Under the pieces are notes generated by a model that had not been told where the DNA came from, made no database searches, and saw nothing but the letters and a program-made list of their open reading frames with translations. A stretch of DNA of 64,000 nt. Origin: Mesostigma viride. Taxonomy: Eukaryota; Streptophyta; Mesostigmatophyceae; Mesostigmatales; Mesostigmataceae. Where the stretch lies: assembly GCA_009746045.1 (NCBI GenBank), contig RPFO01000365.1:17090-81089 (forward strand), given 5' to 3'. Positions 20,850 through 31,515 of this stretch are shown here, piece by piece. Each line of letters opens with the position of its first letter. The first letter of the stretch is position 1. The position numbers and the translations under genes were made by a program.

Positions 20850-20868
20850 GAAAGGAAAACATAATGGG
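20850..20868 (+). promoter_or_regulatory. Candidate polypurine tract
   Basis: GAAAGGAAAACATAATGGG ends exactly where the 3' LTR begins, as expected for the plus-strand primer. It is interrupted by CAT. Confidence 0.5.
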
Positions 20869-21325
20869 AGTTAGATGAGATGCTTAGGCTGACACACGGA
20901 TTTCCGGCCTGCGCGCCGCGTATTGCCTACCGCGGCTGAGCGGGACACCTCAGTACAGTACGGCAGGGTGTACGGTACTGAGGTGTCATGTGGACCGATG
21001 TGCGGTTAGTGCCAGACTGTGCCTAGACTCTAGCTCGACCCGCCAGACCCGGGTTATCCGGTTCTGGACGGGCCGAGTGTAGTCGATGCTAGTGACGTGG
21101 TCGCATGGCATTGCAGTGTACAGTTGTCCACTGGTCGTGTGCTGCAGGTAGCACCGCCATAGGCATATAGGCGTAGCACTGGGGAGTGCCAGAGCACCCG
21201 AGTTTGCCCAGACGTTCCATTCTGAGCCCTCAGCTTCCATTGCTCTCTCATTGTATTATTGTAATACAATCATCATTCGCTCTCAGCTTTCGCAGTTGTT
21301 CGTCGTCCCTAGTCTCCATCCAACT
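20869..21325 (+). repeat. 3' LTR (457 bp)
   Basis: Same length, termini and sequence as the 5' LTR by eye. It is followed directly by GCCGG and the resumed kinase frame. Its promoter could now drive the kinase remainder, which has an in-frame ATG at 21391. Confidence 0.9.
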
Positions 21326-21330
21326 GCCGG
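21326..21330. other. Target-site duplication GCCGG, right copy
   Basis: Matches the five bases before the 5' LTR. The kinase reading frame continues directly after it. Confidence 0.9.
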
Positions 21331-22863
21331 TGTCGGTTGAAAAAGAGGGGGAAGAAGAGGGGGACGACTCAATGCATACGTAGTCAGGCGATGGAGGGTG
21401 GCAACGCCGCTCCCCCTATTCGTCAAGACAACGTCACAGCCACAATGGAAAATCCCGTTGACATCGCGCAAAAACAGGAAAAGAGAAAGCGGCAAGTGGC
21501 CGAAGCAGTCCGCCGGTGTCGGTTGAAAAAGAGGGGGAAGAAGAGGGGGACGACTCAATGCATACGTAGTCAGGCGATGGAGGGTGGCAACGCCGCTCCC
21601 CCTATTCGTCAAGACAACGTCGGTGCGAGAAGCACCATAATGCCTGGGCGTGATGGGTTGCACGCTTTCCGGCCAGTGCCCGGGGCTGCGAGTGTCGCCC
21701 GCCCCACGGCTATCCCCGCCTGTGCTGCAGTTCGCCCCGTCAACCCCGCTGTGATGACTCGCGACGTTGCCGTGTCGCCACTTTGTTTGGCTACCATCCC
21801 AGATCCCCCGCTGGCACCCACCGGGGCATGCCATTCGGTGCACACCAAGGAAGCATTGCACAGCAAAGGACATACCGGCGTTGCACGTGCACAAGATGCT
21901 TCCAAGCGTCCGGACGCCTGCTGCGGTACACCGAATGCGTGGGAAGCAATGCAGGCCAGGCTGGCAGAGATGACCACCTGTGCAGAAACCCGGGACATTG
22001 TTGAGCGGGGCCTGATGCGGTACCCCCACGTGAGTTTGGGGAAGCGCTTAGGCGCCGGCCTCTTTGGGTCTGTGCACCTTGTCAAGTCCACTTTACCTGG
22101 CTTTGACCATCCTCTGGTCGTGAAAGTGGCAAAGATCCCGCGCGCCACATACCTCGTGCACATACAGCAGGTAATTGTGGATCTGAGTGCTGGAGTGGCC
22201 AGGGAAGCTGCTCTCATGACCATTGCGGGGCGTCGAGAGGGCACCTGTCCACGTGTCGCAGGATTGTGGGCCCCAGTTGAGACTGTAGGTGGCATAGTCA
22301 TGGAGATGGTGACGGGTGACTTGAAGGCTGCCCGTGATGCCTCCGAATACAACCGTCCCTTTGATGTGCGCACGCCTCCCATCTTGGCGAAGTGCGCCAA
22401 AGTTTTATCCAATTTGCACTCGGTTGGAATCATTCATAACGATCTTAAGTGTGACAACTTTTTGTACAAGGTTGAGGAGGGCACGGCGGAGCCAACCATC
22501 TACATTGGAGACCTGGGCCAGGCAACCAGAGTGAACGAGATGGCGCCCATGCGTGTGCCGGGGCAGTCCCGGTGGCACCCGGCCACGGTCTTGCATCCAA
22601 GTGCAAAGGCCTTGAGGGGAACGATACAAGCTCGGCCAGAGCACGATGTTTATGCTTTCTTGGTCATGGTGGACGACCTGTTCAGGAGGTCGCCCAAGTG
22701 CTTTGTCCGCAAGGCAACGGACCCAGTTCTGTGGGAGCTGTGTAGGAAGATTGCTTTTCGACAACAATACAAGCACGATATTGTGTTACCTGACATGGCC
22801 GGGCTGGCGGACATGTTCCACAAAGCCCGCATATTCGTGCCCGATGCTTACCCCAAGCAGTAA
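21331..22863 (+). CDS. Protein kinase gene, main part (downstream of the retrotransposon insertion)
   Basis: The frame continues from 12736-12831 after removal of the element; in the present allele the first usable ATG is 21391. The N-terminal basic region is a 62-residue unit present twice (CRLKKRGKKRGTTQ, MEGGNAAPPIRQDNV). The kinase domain runs from about 22030 to the TAA at 22861: Gly loop LGAGLFGSVHLVK, Lys in PLVVKVAK, gatekeeper region IVMEMVTGDL, catalytic loop HNDLKCDNFL (HND in place of HRD), and DLGQA in place of DFG. The R-to-N change in HRD and L in DFG occur in divergent but often active kinases. The substrate is unknown. The gene lost its natural promoter and first 32 codons to the insertion, so it is probably silenced or LTR-driven. 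Confidence 0.85.
   Translation, partial: CRLKKRGKKRGTTQCIRSQAMEGGNAAPPIRQDNVTATMENPVDIAQKQEKRKRQVAEAVRRCRLKKRGKKRGTTQCIRSQAMEGGNAAPPIRQDNVGARSTIMPGRDGLHAFRPVPGAASVARPTAIPACAAVRPVNPAVMTRDVAVSPLCLATIPDPPLAPTGACHSVHTKEALHSKGHTGVARAQDASKRPDACCGTPNAWEAMQARLAEMTTCAETRDIVERGLMRYPHVSLGKRLGAGLFGSVHLVKSTLPGFDHPLVVKVAKIPRATYLVHIQQVIVDLSAGVAREAALMTIAGRREGTCPRVAGLWAPVETVGGIVMEMVTGDLKAARDASEYNRPFDVRTPPILAKCAKVLSNLHSVGIIHNDLKCDNFLYKVEEGTAEPTIYIGDLGQATRVNEMAPMRVPGQSRWHPATVLHPSAKALRGTIQARPEHDVYAFLVMVDDLFRRSPKCFVRKATDPVLWELCRKIAFRQQYKHDIVLPDMAGLADMFHKARIFVPDAYPKQ
21434..21619 (+). repeat. Second copy of the 186-bp coding duplication in the kinase gene
   Basis: Repeats the coding unit that starts at 12751 and, after removal of the LTR element, ends at 21435 (81 + 105 = 186 bp). 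The copies look nearly identical. This copy contains CAGTCCGCCGGTGTCGG, the uninterrupted insertion site. Confidence 0.9.
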
Positions 22864-22864
22864 C

Positions 22865-23042
22865 CGTGTTGCATCCCAAGTGCAAAGGCCTTGAGGGGAA
22901 CGCTACAAGCTCAGCCAGGGCACGATGTTTATGCTTTCTTCGTCATGGTGGACGATCTGTTCAGGAGGTCGCCCAAGTGCTTTGTCCGCAAGTCAACAGA
23001 CCCACTTCTCCATGCATGAGGTGTGTAGAAAGATTGCTTACA
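22865..23042 (+). pseudogene. Partial tandem duplicate of the kinase 3' coding region
   Basis: Directly after the kinase stop, about 175 bp repeat the segment 22588-22757 with scattered changes (TTGCATCCCAAGTGCAAAGG, then GGTCGCCCAAGTGCTTTG in both). It soon meets TGA and is not a functional gene. It indicates local tandem duplication of this kinase. Confidence 0.85.
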
Positions 23043-23795
23043 TCTGTACAGTATGATTACCCCATATTCATCTTAAGTGGAAGGACATATGCTACTCGTG
23101 CATGTGGTGTGTGCCCGAGTAGGTGGCAGTTTACATTCCCCCACCTGCAGGAAGTAGCCCAGAGTGTATTAAAAGCCATATGCCCCTTCTCAGGGCTATG
23201 GGCAGGGGTACATATTCTCCCAGCGGAGTTATGTTACTAATTAATTAATCACACGTTCATGGCAGGGGCGAGACACATAAGTTATTTTTTTTTTTTATAA
23301 TTCATCCATGTACACGTACAACGAGGGAGCTAGCACCCTAGCTTGTATCACTGCCTCCCTGTTCTTACGTGCAGGGCCAAGACGTGGACCCTCACCGCCA
23401 ACCTTGCCAACTTCTACCCCATGCCATGCATTGAGCTAGCTGAATGCACTTTGGCAATGTTCACAAGTTTCTGGCGTTGTGGCAGTTGGTGATTTCCAAC
23501 TGGCTGCAACATCTTAAGGCTCCATTCATTGTCAATGGTATGCTGGCCAAGCCAGAGATATTGAGTAAGTCAGGACAAGGCCAAGAGGGCCCAGGTCATC
23601 AAGGACTTACCCCCCCCTAGCTGCATTGGGGAAGGAGCGTGTTTGCAAACATGGGAGGCATGCTAGACAATTAGATCGCTAGGGTCGCCAGCACCATAGA
23701 TATACCATACGACTGTTTGCGTCGGCCTGCCTGTATAGATAGCTTACACCGGTATAGGATTGCGTGCACCCATCCCTCCATCCACACCTTGGGGT

Positions 23796-23862
23796 TAATG
23801 CTCCGTGACTCCCGGCCCAACGGGAGCACGAGTTTAATTAATTCATTAATTAATTGGGTCAC
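23796..23862 (+). mobile_element. 3'-end fragment of the ORF1-only LINE-like family
   Basis: Carries TGCTCCGTGACTCCCGG, CAACGGGAGCACGAG and a (TTAA)n-like tail. These are the same hairpin and tail that end the copies at 36060 and 43836. Confidence 0.75.
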
Positions 23863-23902
23863 TTTCGTAAATCAGTGCATGCATGTACGTCCTGGCTATT
23901 AT

Positions 23903-23955
23903 CAGAACACTTGCCCACGCTCCTTAGTATCATATGCTCACATGGGTCTTATTGC
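23903..23955 (+). mobile_element. Internal fragment of the same LINE-like family
   Basis: ACTTGCCCACGCTCCTTAGT, then CATATGCTCACATGGGTC and TTATTGCACCCACA match 35823-35880 and 43607-43663. It lies after the tail fragment at 23796-23862, so it is a separate truncated insertion or a rearrangement. Confidence 0.7.
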
Positions 23956-24395
23956 ACCCACACAACTTATTGGTCCGGATTATCACGAGATCTTGTGGAC
24001 AGCATGTGCTGGCAGTAAATTGCATTAAATTAGAATATGACTCCGTTGGGACATCATGTAGCACGTATTCGCTAGCATGCTGATGGGTGGGCGTGAGCGA
24101 AGCCACGAAACCTAACTAAGCTAACTCTAAGCTAATCTAAAAAATCAGGGCTCACTCAACATCAGCAAAGCGCCACTTCCTCCTGGGGTGGGGTGGGGGG
24201 GCTTGCCCACGGGCGCTGACGTGTGGGCCTGGACAATGGTCTGCCACCTCATCCTGTCCTGCATGGCAGTCCAAGCAAGAGCGAGGGAGGAAATGTGTTG
24301 TTCAACCAGGGCTGGGACCACTAGGTCGGCTGCCTGTAAGTGAAGAAACAATCCACATGACTTGTCCTCGCCTGCATGTCATGCAAGTTCTTACA

Positions 24396-27300
24396 TCACA
24401 TCTTGTAGCCACCATGACGAACCAGCAGACCCTGTTGACGACGAGACTTGAAGAAAGGAGGCGTGTCCCGGTCACAGTCATCAAGGCCGTACACCCGGTT
24501 CCCTGCGTTATGGATCAGTTCCCTGTTTCCTTCCTTCTTGCGATCCCCCTTTCTCATGGGGATTGCAGATGTGGTGCACCTGGGGTCGTGGACAGTCCCG
24601 TTGCATTGGTGGACCATCGTCACAGCAGCCGTGACACGATAAATAGGGAAGAGTTCACCGGCTACCGGTTCGGCAGCCTTCTCGAACAAGGGCAGCTGCT
24701 GGCGTCTGCTAAACTTGCCCAGTTCTTCGTACCACGTGGGCACGATCCACAAATAGGATTTGCCATCATTCCCTTCCACTGACACTACAGCTGTGACTTC
24801 ACATATCCAATGCTCTCCAGCGTCATCAGCAAGCACGTACCGACGCGGATCCTCCGCGGCACCGACTCTGTAGTCCTGCGGCCTGTAAGCATAAGTATGC
24901 CCCACCGCCACGGTCGCCTTGTATGTGACTGCCTTGCGCCATAGCCGCACACCCGGGTCTTCAACTCATTCCACGTCTCCGCCGCCTCGGGAAAATACTC
25001 CTTGAAGCGATGCAAGACAATAGCCGGCGTCAAACCATGCTGCACGTGCTCCCACTCGATGACCCCATCAGTACCGTTGCGTGTGCTGCGGATCAGAAGC
25101 TTGGGGATGCCGCCAAAACATGTCCTTACCCGTCCCCCAGCACGTCCCTCGGTGTGTTCAACTGTAGGGTACGCAGCCCCGTCCGCCAATGCCACCCCCA
25201 GTGTAGCCGTGCCGCTTTGGCCGGAGAGCCAGTCCTCATGCACACCTCCACTCTTGAACAAGTACTTGGCAGCTGGGCTTGATAGCAGTGCTTCACGCGC
25301 CTGTGGAGTCAAGAACTTCTCTGGGTCCTCGAGCCCCTTGAGTATATTATCCAACGCGTGCTGCCTCTCCCCTGCGAAAACAGCGATGCATGGTGAACGG
25401 GGCGATGTATCAATCCTTGCAAACAGTACATGCAGTGAGCTAGGCTCATTGATTCCTGAACTTAGTGCACGTTGCCCCAGGACACTCACCTCGTAACCTC
25501 CTCATGGTGCCTTACAATATGCATAACGTCTACAGGGTGGGCTGTCAATGGGCCAGGTTTGGGATCGCCACCTTGCATGTATGCCCTGGAACACACCCGA
25601 TAGAGGTGGGCCACGGGGGCCATTCTGACATCCAAAATCACACATCCCAACCCCAAACCCTAAACTATTTTAAACCCTAAGCACAGCCCGGCCCTTATGC
25701 ATGTACATGTCCACGGTACTAACTCGGCTGGAAGCTTGCGTTGCACATGAAAATAGCAGCAGGCTGGTAATAATCCTTACATTTCAGCAGCAACCATTTG
25801 TCAGCATCTAGGATATGGCGGGCGTTGACGCTTCTCATCAGGTCCCCAATAATGCCGTGATCCCTCTCAAACGCATGGCCGTCCATATCCCAGAGCCTGC
25901 CCACGTCCTTGGTCTGGTGCGCCACATGGAGCCCCATATGACAGTTGGCTGTGGCAGCGTTGTGGCCTCGCTCGTTTGCAGTCTTCCCCCTCTGTGCAAC
26001 CACGCCAGCATTGGCGTACTTTCCACGAGGCCATAGGGCATTGAAACGTTTCAGGAACTCGCGATACACCTTGTCGGCATTGTCAGCATGCGTCGGGGAA
26101 GTGTACTCGCTCAGTACCATCTCCGTCCACTGCGATGAAAGCAAACATGAGCAGCATTACATTGAAAGCACGTTTCCAGCCAGTGTTTACAATGCGATTA
26201 TAATATATATTTTTGACTCATGGGGCTTGTAGATAAAAACCTAAAACAGCTCACACATCATGAAGTGACATGTCTATGCAAGTGCACATGATGTAGCATA
26301 CGGGGAATGTTAGGTTGGCAAGGTCTTACCACGCAAAGGTCCCGCACCATTTGAGCAGTGCCTCGAACGCGCTGGGGAGGCCGTGCGTTAGGTTCTTTGG
26401 CAGACTCCCGCACTCGAAGAATCCATTCCATGGCATGTGGTACCATCGGCAGGCACTGCAGGAACTGCATGGCCTTGAAGAAAGGGTATCGGGTGAACGG
26501 GTTCTTGGGCAATGCGGCCCTTCCGCTGGTGGTGGGCCACGCTCTCGCATATGCATCACATTCCCGGATCTCATCGGATTTCAGGAGCCGGGTGCAGATG
26601 AAAATGAAGACGGTTTTGATGATCCCCAAGCACAGCAAGTGAAAGATCTCAATGGGAAACCGTCGAAACCTGTCCCAGTGCCTGAGACCCTGCCATACGG
26701 AGGGACGGCTGTGCTTAATACCGTGCTCCGCCTCCGCCTCCTTCGCGAGCTTGGCCCTGGAAAACGCAATGTGTGGGATGGAAGGCACAAAGTTTCACAA
26801 TCGGGATACGTCAAAGCATGCAGACCTTGTGGAATGGTCTACGAAAGCTTGGCAGATATCCGAACCACCACGGCAGACCTTATGCTACAGACCATCTGTG
26901 CACGGTCAGACCTTGTTGCTGCCACACACACAATTGATGACTGCACACAGGGCGGCGTTGCTTTCCTCCCGCTGGACCTGGGTACCATCCGCCATGCATG
27001 CATGGTGCGGTGTGAATGGGTCTACATAAGACTGGTAGATGCAACGTGGGGTGCTACCAGACCAATTGTGTTATATAGCATGGAGTTCATGTAGGGTTAA
27101 CTTACTTCTCACGAGCCGTCAGTCCCTCACGCTCCATGGTTGCGCACACAGCTCGGTGGCCCTCCTCCGTACGCAGCTCAAGCACCACTTCGGTGTGCCC
27201 CCAGAACTCGGAGTGGAGAGTACAAAAGCCGCAGCCATGATTGCTGCCAGACGCCATGAGCCCCATCTCTGCAAACCGCGCCCCGGAATCTAGCAGCCAA

Positions 27301-28868
27301 AAAAAGGGTACTCTGACCTCCATCCACGACACAACACCGGTCAGAGGGTCTGCCATTTCCATGGCCACCCCTTGCTGCAGTGGGCGGATCTCGTTATCCA
27401 GCAGCCACTTGTTGAAGGCATCCGCATCCACATGCTTTGGCCTCAGCGTGACCACGTGATTGCGGGCAGCCGATCGATCCAGCGTTAGGATCCTGAACTG
27501 ATACGACACCACATCGGCATCCGTATTGTCAGTGATCTTGAAGCTATCCATCCAAAGCACGATTGGGATCACAACGACGGGCAAGCCCAGCCGCGGGCGG
27601 GCCTGACACTTGCGGAGGGGGCCCTTCTGCCAGTCCCTGAAATCACCTATGGGCTGCATCAAAGGGTGGCCATGGGGATCCCTTAGATCATTCCCATCAG
27701 CATCTGTTTCCACGATGCCCCCGGTCGTGACTCCGTATGTCCGTGACAAGAAGTAGTCGTGTTTCCCAACTGTGCCCTCTTGCTCCATTTCCGCGAAGTC
27801 TTCTTCAGAGTGAACCCTGATATGGCGCTTGTAGGTCCCTGCCTCCACCAATTCCGTCCAGTTGCATGCAAATAGCTCCTTCTCATGAAACCCGGGGCTT
27901 CCCCTTTTCAGGTGCGTGTGTCGCCACTTGTTGGCATACAAGTACTGCACCTCGAAGAGCACCTTGACAGAATCCGAGAGCTTGTCGTCACGCTGGTACA
28001 GGACGCCGGTCAGCCTCACCGGGGCCCCATAAGGCTTGCCTTTGTTCACACCGTCCTCAGTCACCGAGACCTCGAGGAAGTCACCGACCGTGAACGTCTG
28101 GCCGGATAGCGCTATCCCACGAAGGCGGCACAGAGGATGGTCGTGGAAGAAGGTACTCATGTGGAAACCTGTGCGCCGGCCATCCGCAAGCACCTCGGGC
28201 CGCACATGCAGGTGGCGCGTGACATTGTGCTGGCGTAGCAGATGTTGAAGCCGGGTCTTGATGCTGCACGTGTGGGCGACAGAGCCGTTAGGGAGTTCAA
28301 TTCGCGTGACATGGTGCGTTGGGAGCTCCTTTTCCACCTTCCTGACCACAGGGAGCGTGAGCCGGTCGGCATCTTCCGATCGGTACTTGGGGTCTTGTCT
28401 CATGGCAGTTCTGCACAGCACGCCTTCGTCAGTCCGAGAATCGATTCGCTTATGGTATGCAAACTCCAGAAACTCCGAGTGCGACCGAAAGATCCCGTAC
28501 CCAGTCTCATTTCCCTGGCCGTCTGTTGGGGCCGAAGGCACTGAGCATGGATCAGGAGCTGCCACCGTCATGCGCCCGTCTATTTTCCCCCCTGGACAAT
28601 GGCTAAGTCTCCGTTGCACGGCGGGCTCCTCAACGGAGTCAGCACTATTCCCGCCGTCGCCTCCATCCCCTGATTCAGTTGCATCCACTTCATCTGACCC
28701 AGCGTCGCGCGACAGAGCCCTCCCAGCGTCAACATCATCACCAAGTGCAGCGTTATCCACCAACTCGTCCTCAACGTCCTCATCGCAGTTGTTGATGCCA
28801 ATGACGGTGTGAGCCACGGCGATGTCTTGACGCTTTCTTTGCCTGCTGAAGAGATACCGCTCAGGCAT
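24396..28868 (-). CDS. Five-exon DNA transposase, EnSpm/CACTA Tnp2-like or KDZ-like
   Basis: Proposed exons: 28868-27106, 26756-26330, 26129-25781, 25571-25490, 25415-24396. Donors GTAAGT, GTAAGA, GTAAGG, GTGAGT and matching phases support the joins; the third join is least certain. Exon 1 has an acidic N-terminus, then the catalytic-type region with PIVLWMDSFKITDN, VPFFWLLDSGARF and a GCGFC zinc-type motif. Exon 2 has HGIKHSRPSVWQGL and FPIEIFHLLCLGIIK, typical of Tnp2-related transposases. Exon 3 has HMGLHVAHQTKDVGRLW and FERDHGII. The last exon holds a BAH-like stretch (HWICEVTAVVSVEG, LWIVPTWYEEL). A GTGTG-linked frame change near 24945 interrupts it. No terminal inverted repeats were found, so it may be a degraded or domesticated copy. 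Confidence 0.7.
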
Positions 28869-29320
28869 TTGTAATCGCTTCCTTCGACGGGAATAATTAG
28901 GCACCCTGAAACCGTCCCGGTGGAGGGTCGTCCGTGCCTTTCATCATAAGGCTCAAAGACACCGACGACCAGCCATGCAGCTAAAGCCACTGTTTGAGTT
29001 CCTGTGCCGAGGGTCCTCCACTCCCTTGAGTATCCTAGTATCCAGCGTGTAGTTCTTCTTGCCTGCGTTAATTGGGCAATAACGGTAATTCAACAAGGCG
29101 AACAAAACATTAATTCCATGCATTCGGCCTGGCCAAGTTTTGCGCTGTGCCGCCGCCACTTCACGAACCACGGTAATGACGTTTATATAATATAAGCCCT
29201 AACCTACTGTGATATAATGAAGTTGGTGTCACGTGAGCACAGGACCTTCAATTGCTATTCTCCAAGTGGCAGGGATTATTAGGACTATCTACTCCACACT
29301 AAGCTATGTACTCGAGTCAT
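28869..29320. other. Upstream flank of the transposase gene
   Basis: No feature assigned. A minus-strand frame at 28953-29171 with possible splice sites could be a 5' exon of the transposase gene, but nothing in its sequence supports this. Confidence 0.3.
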
Positions 29321-29735
29321 GACGCGGTGAGACACGCCCGTATTACATAGGAAGGAGTGACTATGTACTCCGGACTATGTACTCCAAGAGTACATAGGGT
29401 GGCACACTATGTACTCCAAGAGTACATAGTCCGGAGTACATATGATCCTGGATTTCCGAATAGGGGACTGCCGACGCGGTGAGACACGCCCGTATTACAT
29501 AGGAAGGAGTGACTATGTACTCCACACTATGTACTCCAAGAGTACATAGGGTGGCACACTATGTACTCCAAGAGTACATAGTCCGGAGTACATATGATCC
29601 GGGATTTCCGAATAGGGGACTGCCGACGCGGTGAGACACGCCCGTATTACATAGGAAGGAGTGACTATGTACTCCACCCTATGTACTCCAAGAGTACATA
29701 GGGTGGCACACTATGTACTCCAAGAGTACATAGTG
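29321..29735. repeat. 152-bp palindromic tandem repeat, about 2.7 copies
   Basis: Units begin GACGCGGTGAGACACGCCCG at 29321, 29473 and 29625, an exact 152-bp period. Each holds two or more hairpins with arms CTATGTACTC and GAGTACATAG, and the phrases CGTATTACATAGGAAGG and GATTTCCGAATAGGGGAC. A lone inverted copy lies at 12271-12345. Confidence 0.92.
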
Positions 29736-29973
29736 TCTCCAATGCAGCAGCACTCCGCTATGTACTCGACTCATGACGACTGCCCGAAGCAGCTCCTCTG
29801 CGAGTGAGCCACGTGGACCGGGGCCGACGCGTCGCCTTGATTTTTGAATTTCCGAACGCGCCAGACCATACCGCTGCGTTACATTTTGCACGAGCGCACG
29901 CTTGAAAGCCTCACCAGTGCCCAGAACGCAGCATCAGTGCCCAGAACGCAGCAATTAAGCAGCTGAAGTGAAT

Positions 29974-31515
29974 ATGGGAAAGCGCCGGACTGACATGGCG
30001 GCACCAAAGGGTGCAGCCACAACAAAGGGCATGGTCTCGGCACGCGAGGCCACAGCGAGAAAGAAGGCCAGGCGGGCCGATGTGGAAAAAAACCAACACT
30101 GGGGGAAGCAGGAGGCGGAGAACCTGGACTCGGAGGAGGACTTACAAACCTCCGACGACGAGGACGACCAGGACGACGACTATGACGACGATGAGTTGGA
30201 CACCACGCCTCAGAAGGGTGGGCAGGACAAGGGCTCGGGCAGCAAGGGGAAGACTAGGAAAGCTGAGGCAGGCAGCGGGGGCGCTACTCATAGCAGGCTG
30301 GACCCTAGCGGGACAGCCGCGGACGTCCGCCAACTCAAGAGCGACATGGCGAAGCAGAAAGAAATGACCGACAAGATGTATGAGATGCTTCAACAGTTAC
30401 TGGACCAGGGTCGGCAGCCCCGGTCGCAGGAGGCCACGCCCACGCAGCCGACCCGGCTTTCCAGTGCCTCAGGTCCTGAGGGGAGCCCGGCGAGCGACGC
30501 TCGCGGCTCGATCGACGCTGGCTTCGTTCCAGTCTTCGAATGGGTAAACCCCTCTGCTGTATTAGGGGAACCCTTTAAAGTGCATCATTCCGTATGGTTC
30601 TCCTTGGAGTTGTTTGGGGTGGTTATGATCTACGAAATGCAAATGCAATCAACAGTACTTGTCACGTGTGTCGTTGCAATTCTGGTTGTGTGTTTTGTTT
30701 GGGTCTCGCAGTGGAAAAAGAAGGAGATCCAGGCTGCGTTTGACGACATGGATGGCCACTTTCTCACCCCTGAGGCCATGGACCAGGAGGATGACGGGGG
30801 GCTGTGGAAGAAGTATGTTGCCATCGTGGCGGACGTGACCATCCAGAACAATTACATGCCAGCGGGCAGGAGGGAGGCCGCCGCCAAGCACGCAGCATCG
30901 GCAATGCGATGCCACCTGACATCAACCAGGTCCAATGCCAAGAAGCAGATTCGAAAGATGACGCTAGACAACAAGAAGTACGTTGAGGCGGCGGCAGCGC
31001 CAGCCGGCGACATCCGCTCCAAGGGGCGTAAACGCCTGGTGTATGACGTAAGTGTATGACTTATGGGGTCACTTTAATGCTCAACTAGGTTTAATGGGTG
31101 GTGGCCTGTCGAGGAACGTGTGGTCTAAAAACGATATGGTAAAGCCTTGCTGTTCTTCCTTGTGCCCTTTGCAACATCATGCATTATATATCCATGATGT
31201 CGTATGCATTACATTCTACACTTGCTCACTGTCATGTATGTGTGTACGCTTGCAATTGGACTTGCTCGTGGTGTCAATGCGCAGTTCCTCCTTCGCAAGT
31301 TCAAGCACTGGAACGTGGACACGATGAAGCAGCGAAAGGTCCTGATTGACCATGTCGGCCTTGTGGTAGACTCCGTGTGGGAAGCTGAGGCTGACATGAG
31401 GGCCAAATCAGCTAGCGGCCTCGTGGCGAGGAAGTTTCTGACCACCACTGACGCAGCCAAGTTCGATGCAGACCTGGACGACCTCATTGAGGAGGAAGCA
31501 CTGGACGAGTGCTGA
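29974..31515 (+). CDS. Three-exon gene of unknown function (378 aa)
   Basis: Proposed exons: 29974-30543, 30712-31047, 31285-31515, all joined in phase 0. Donors are GTAAAC and GTAAGT; acceptors are TCTCGCAG and ATGCGCAG. Intron 1 (168 nt) has no in-frame stop and would otherwise add 56 hydrophobic residues. The protein is basic at the N-terminus, then strongly acidic (SDDEDDQDDDYDDDE), then Gly/Lys-rich. A short helix (MAKQKEMTDKMYEMLQQLL) may be a coiled coil. The C-terminal 190 residues are helical with WKKKEIQAAFDDMDGHF and FKHWNVDTMKQRKVLIDHVG. I recognise no family. It sits among transposons and may be transposon-associated, but it could be a host nuclear protein. AATAAAT at 31793 could serve polyadenylation. 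Confidence 0.6.

Larger units (their letters stand above)
12832..21325 (+). mobile_element. Copia-like LTR retrotransposon, 8,494 bp, inserted in the kinase gene
   Basis: Two 457-bp direct repeats (12832-13288 and 20869-21325) that I read as identical flank an internal region with gag, integrase, protease-like, RT and RNase H segments in plus orientation. A GCCGG duplication brackets the element. The PBS candidate (TGGACTGAAAAG) starts directly after the 5' LTR, and a purine-rich tract ends at the 3' LTR. Identical LTRs mean a young insertion, yet the internal frame is broken at several places. It may therefore have moved with proteins from another copy, or some breaks may be sequence errors. 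It shares the unusual IN-PR-RT order and the HGDD RT motif with the minus-strand element at 6.0-10.7 kb. Confidence 0.92.
23043..24395. other. Intergenic region with LINE 3'-end fragments
   Basis: No gene recognised in about 1.35 kb. It contains two fragments of the ORF1-only LINE-like family (separate entries), a T-rich run near 23285, and TAATTAAT palindromes. Confidence 0.5.

Noticed and set aside
29321-29735. Possible CRISPR array
   Set aside because: The 152-bp units are continuous repeats with internal hairpins and no unique spacers, in a eukaryotic context.
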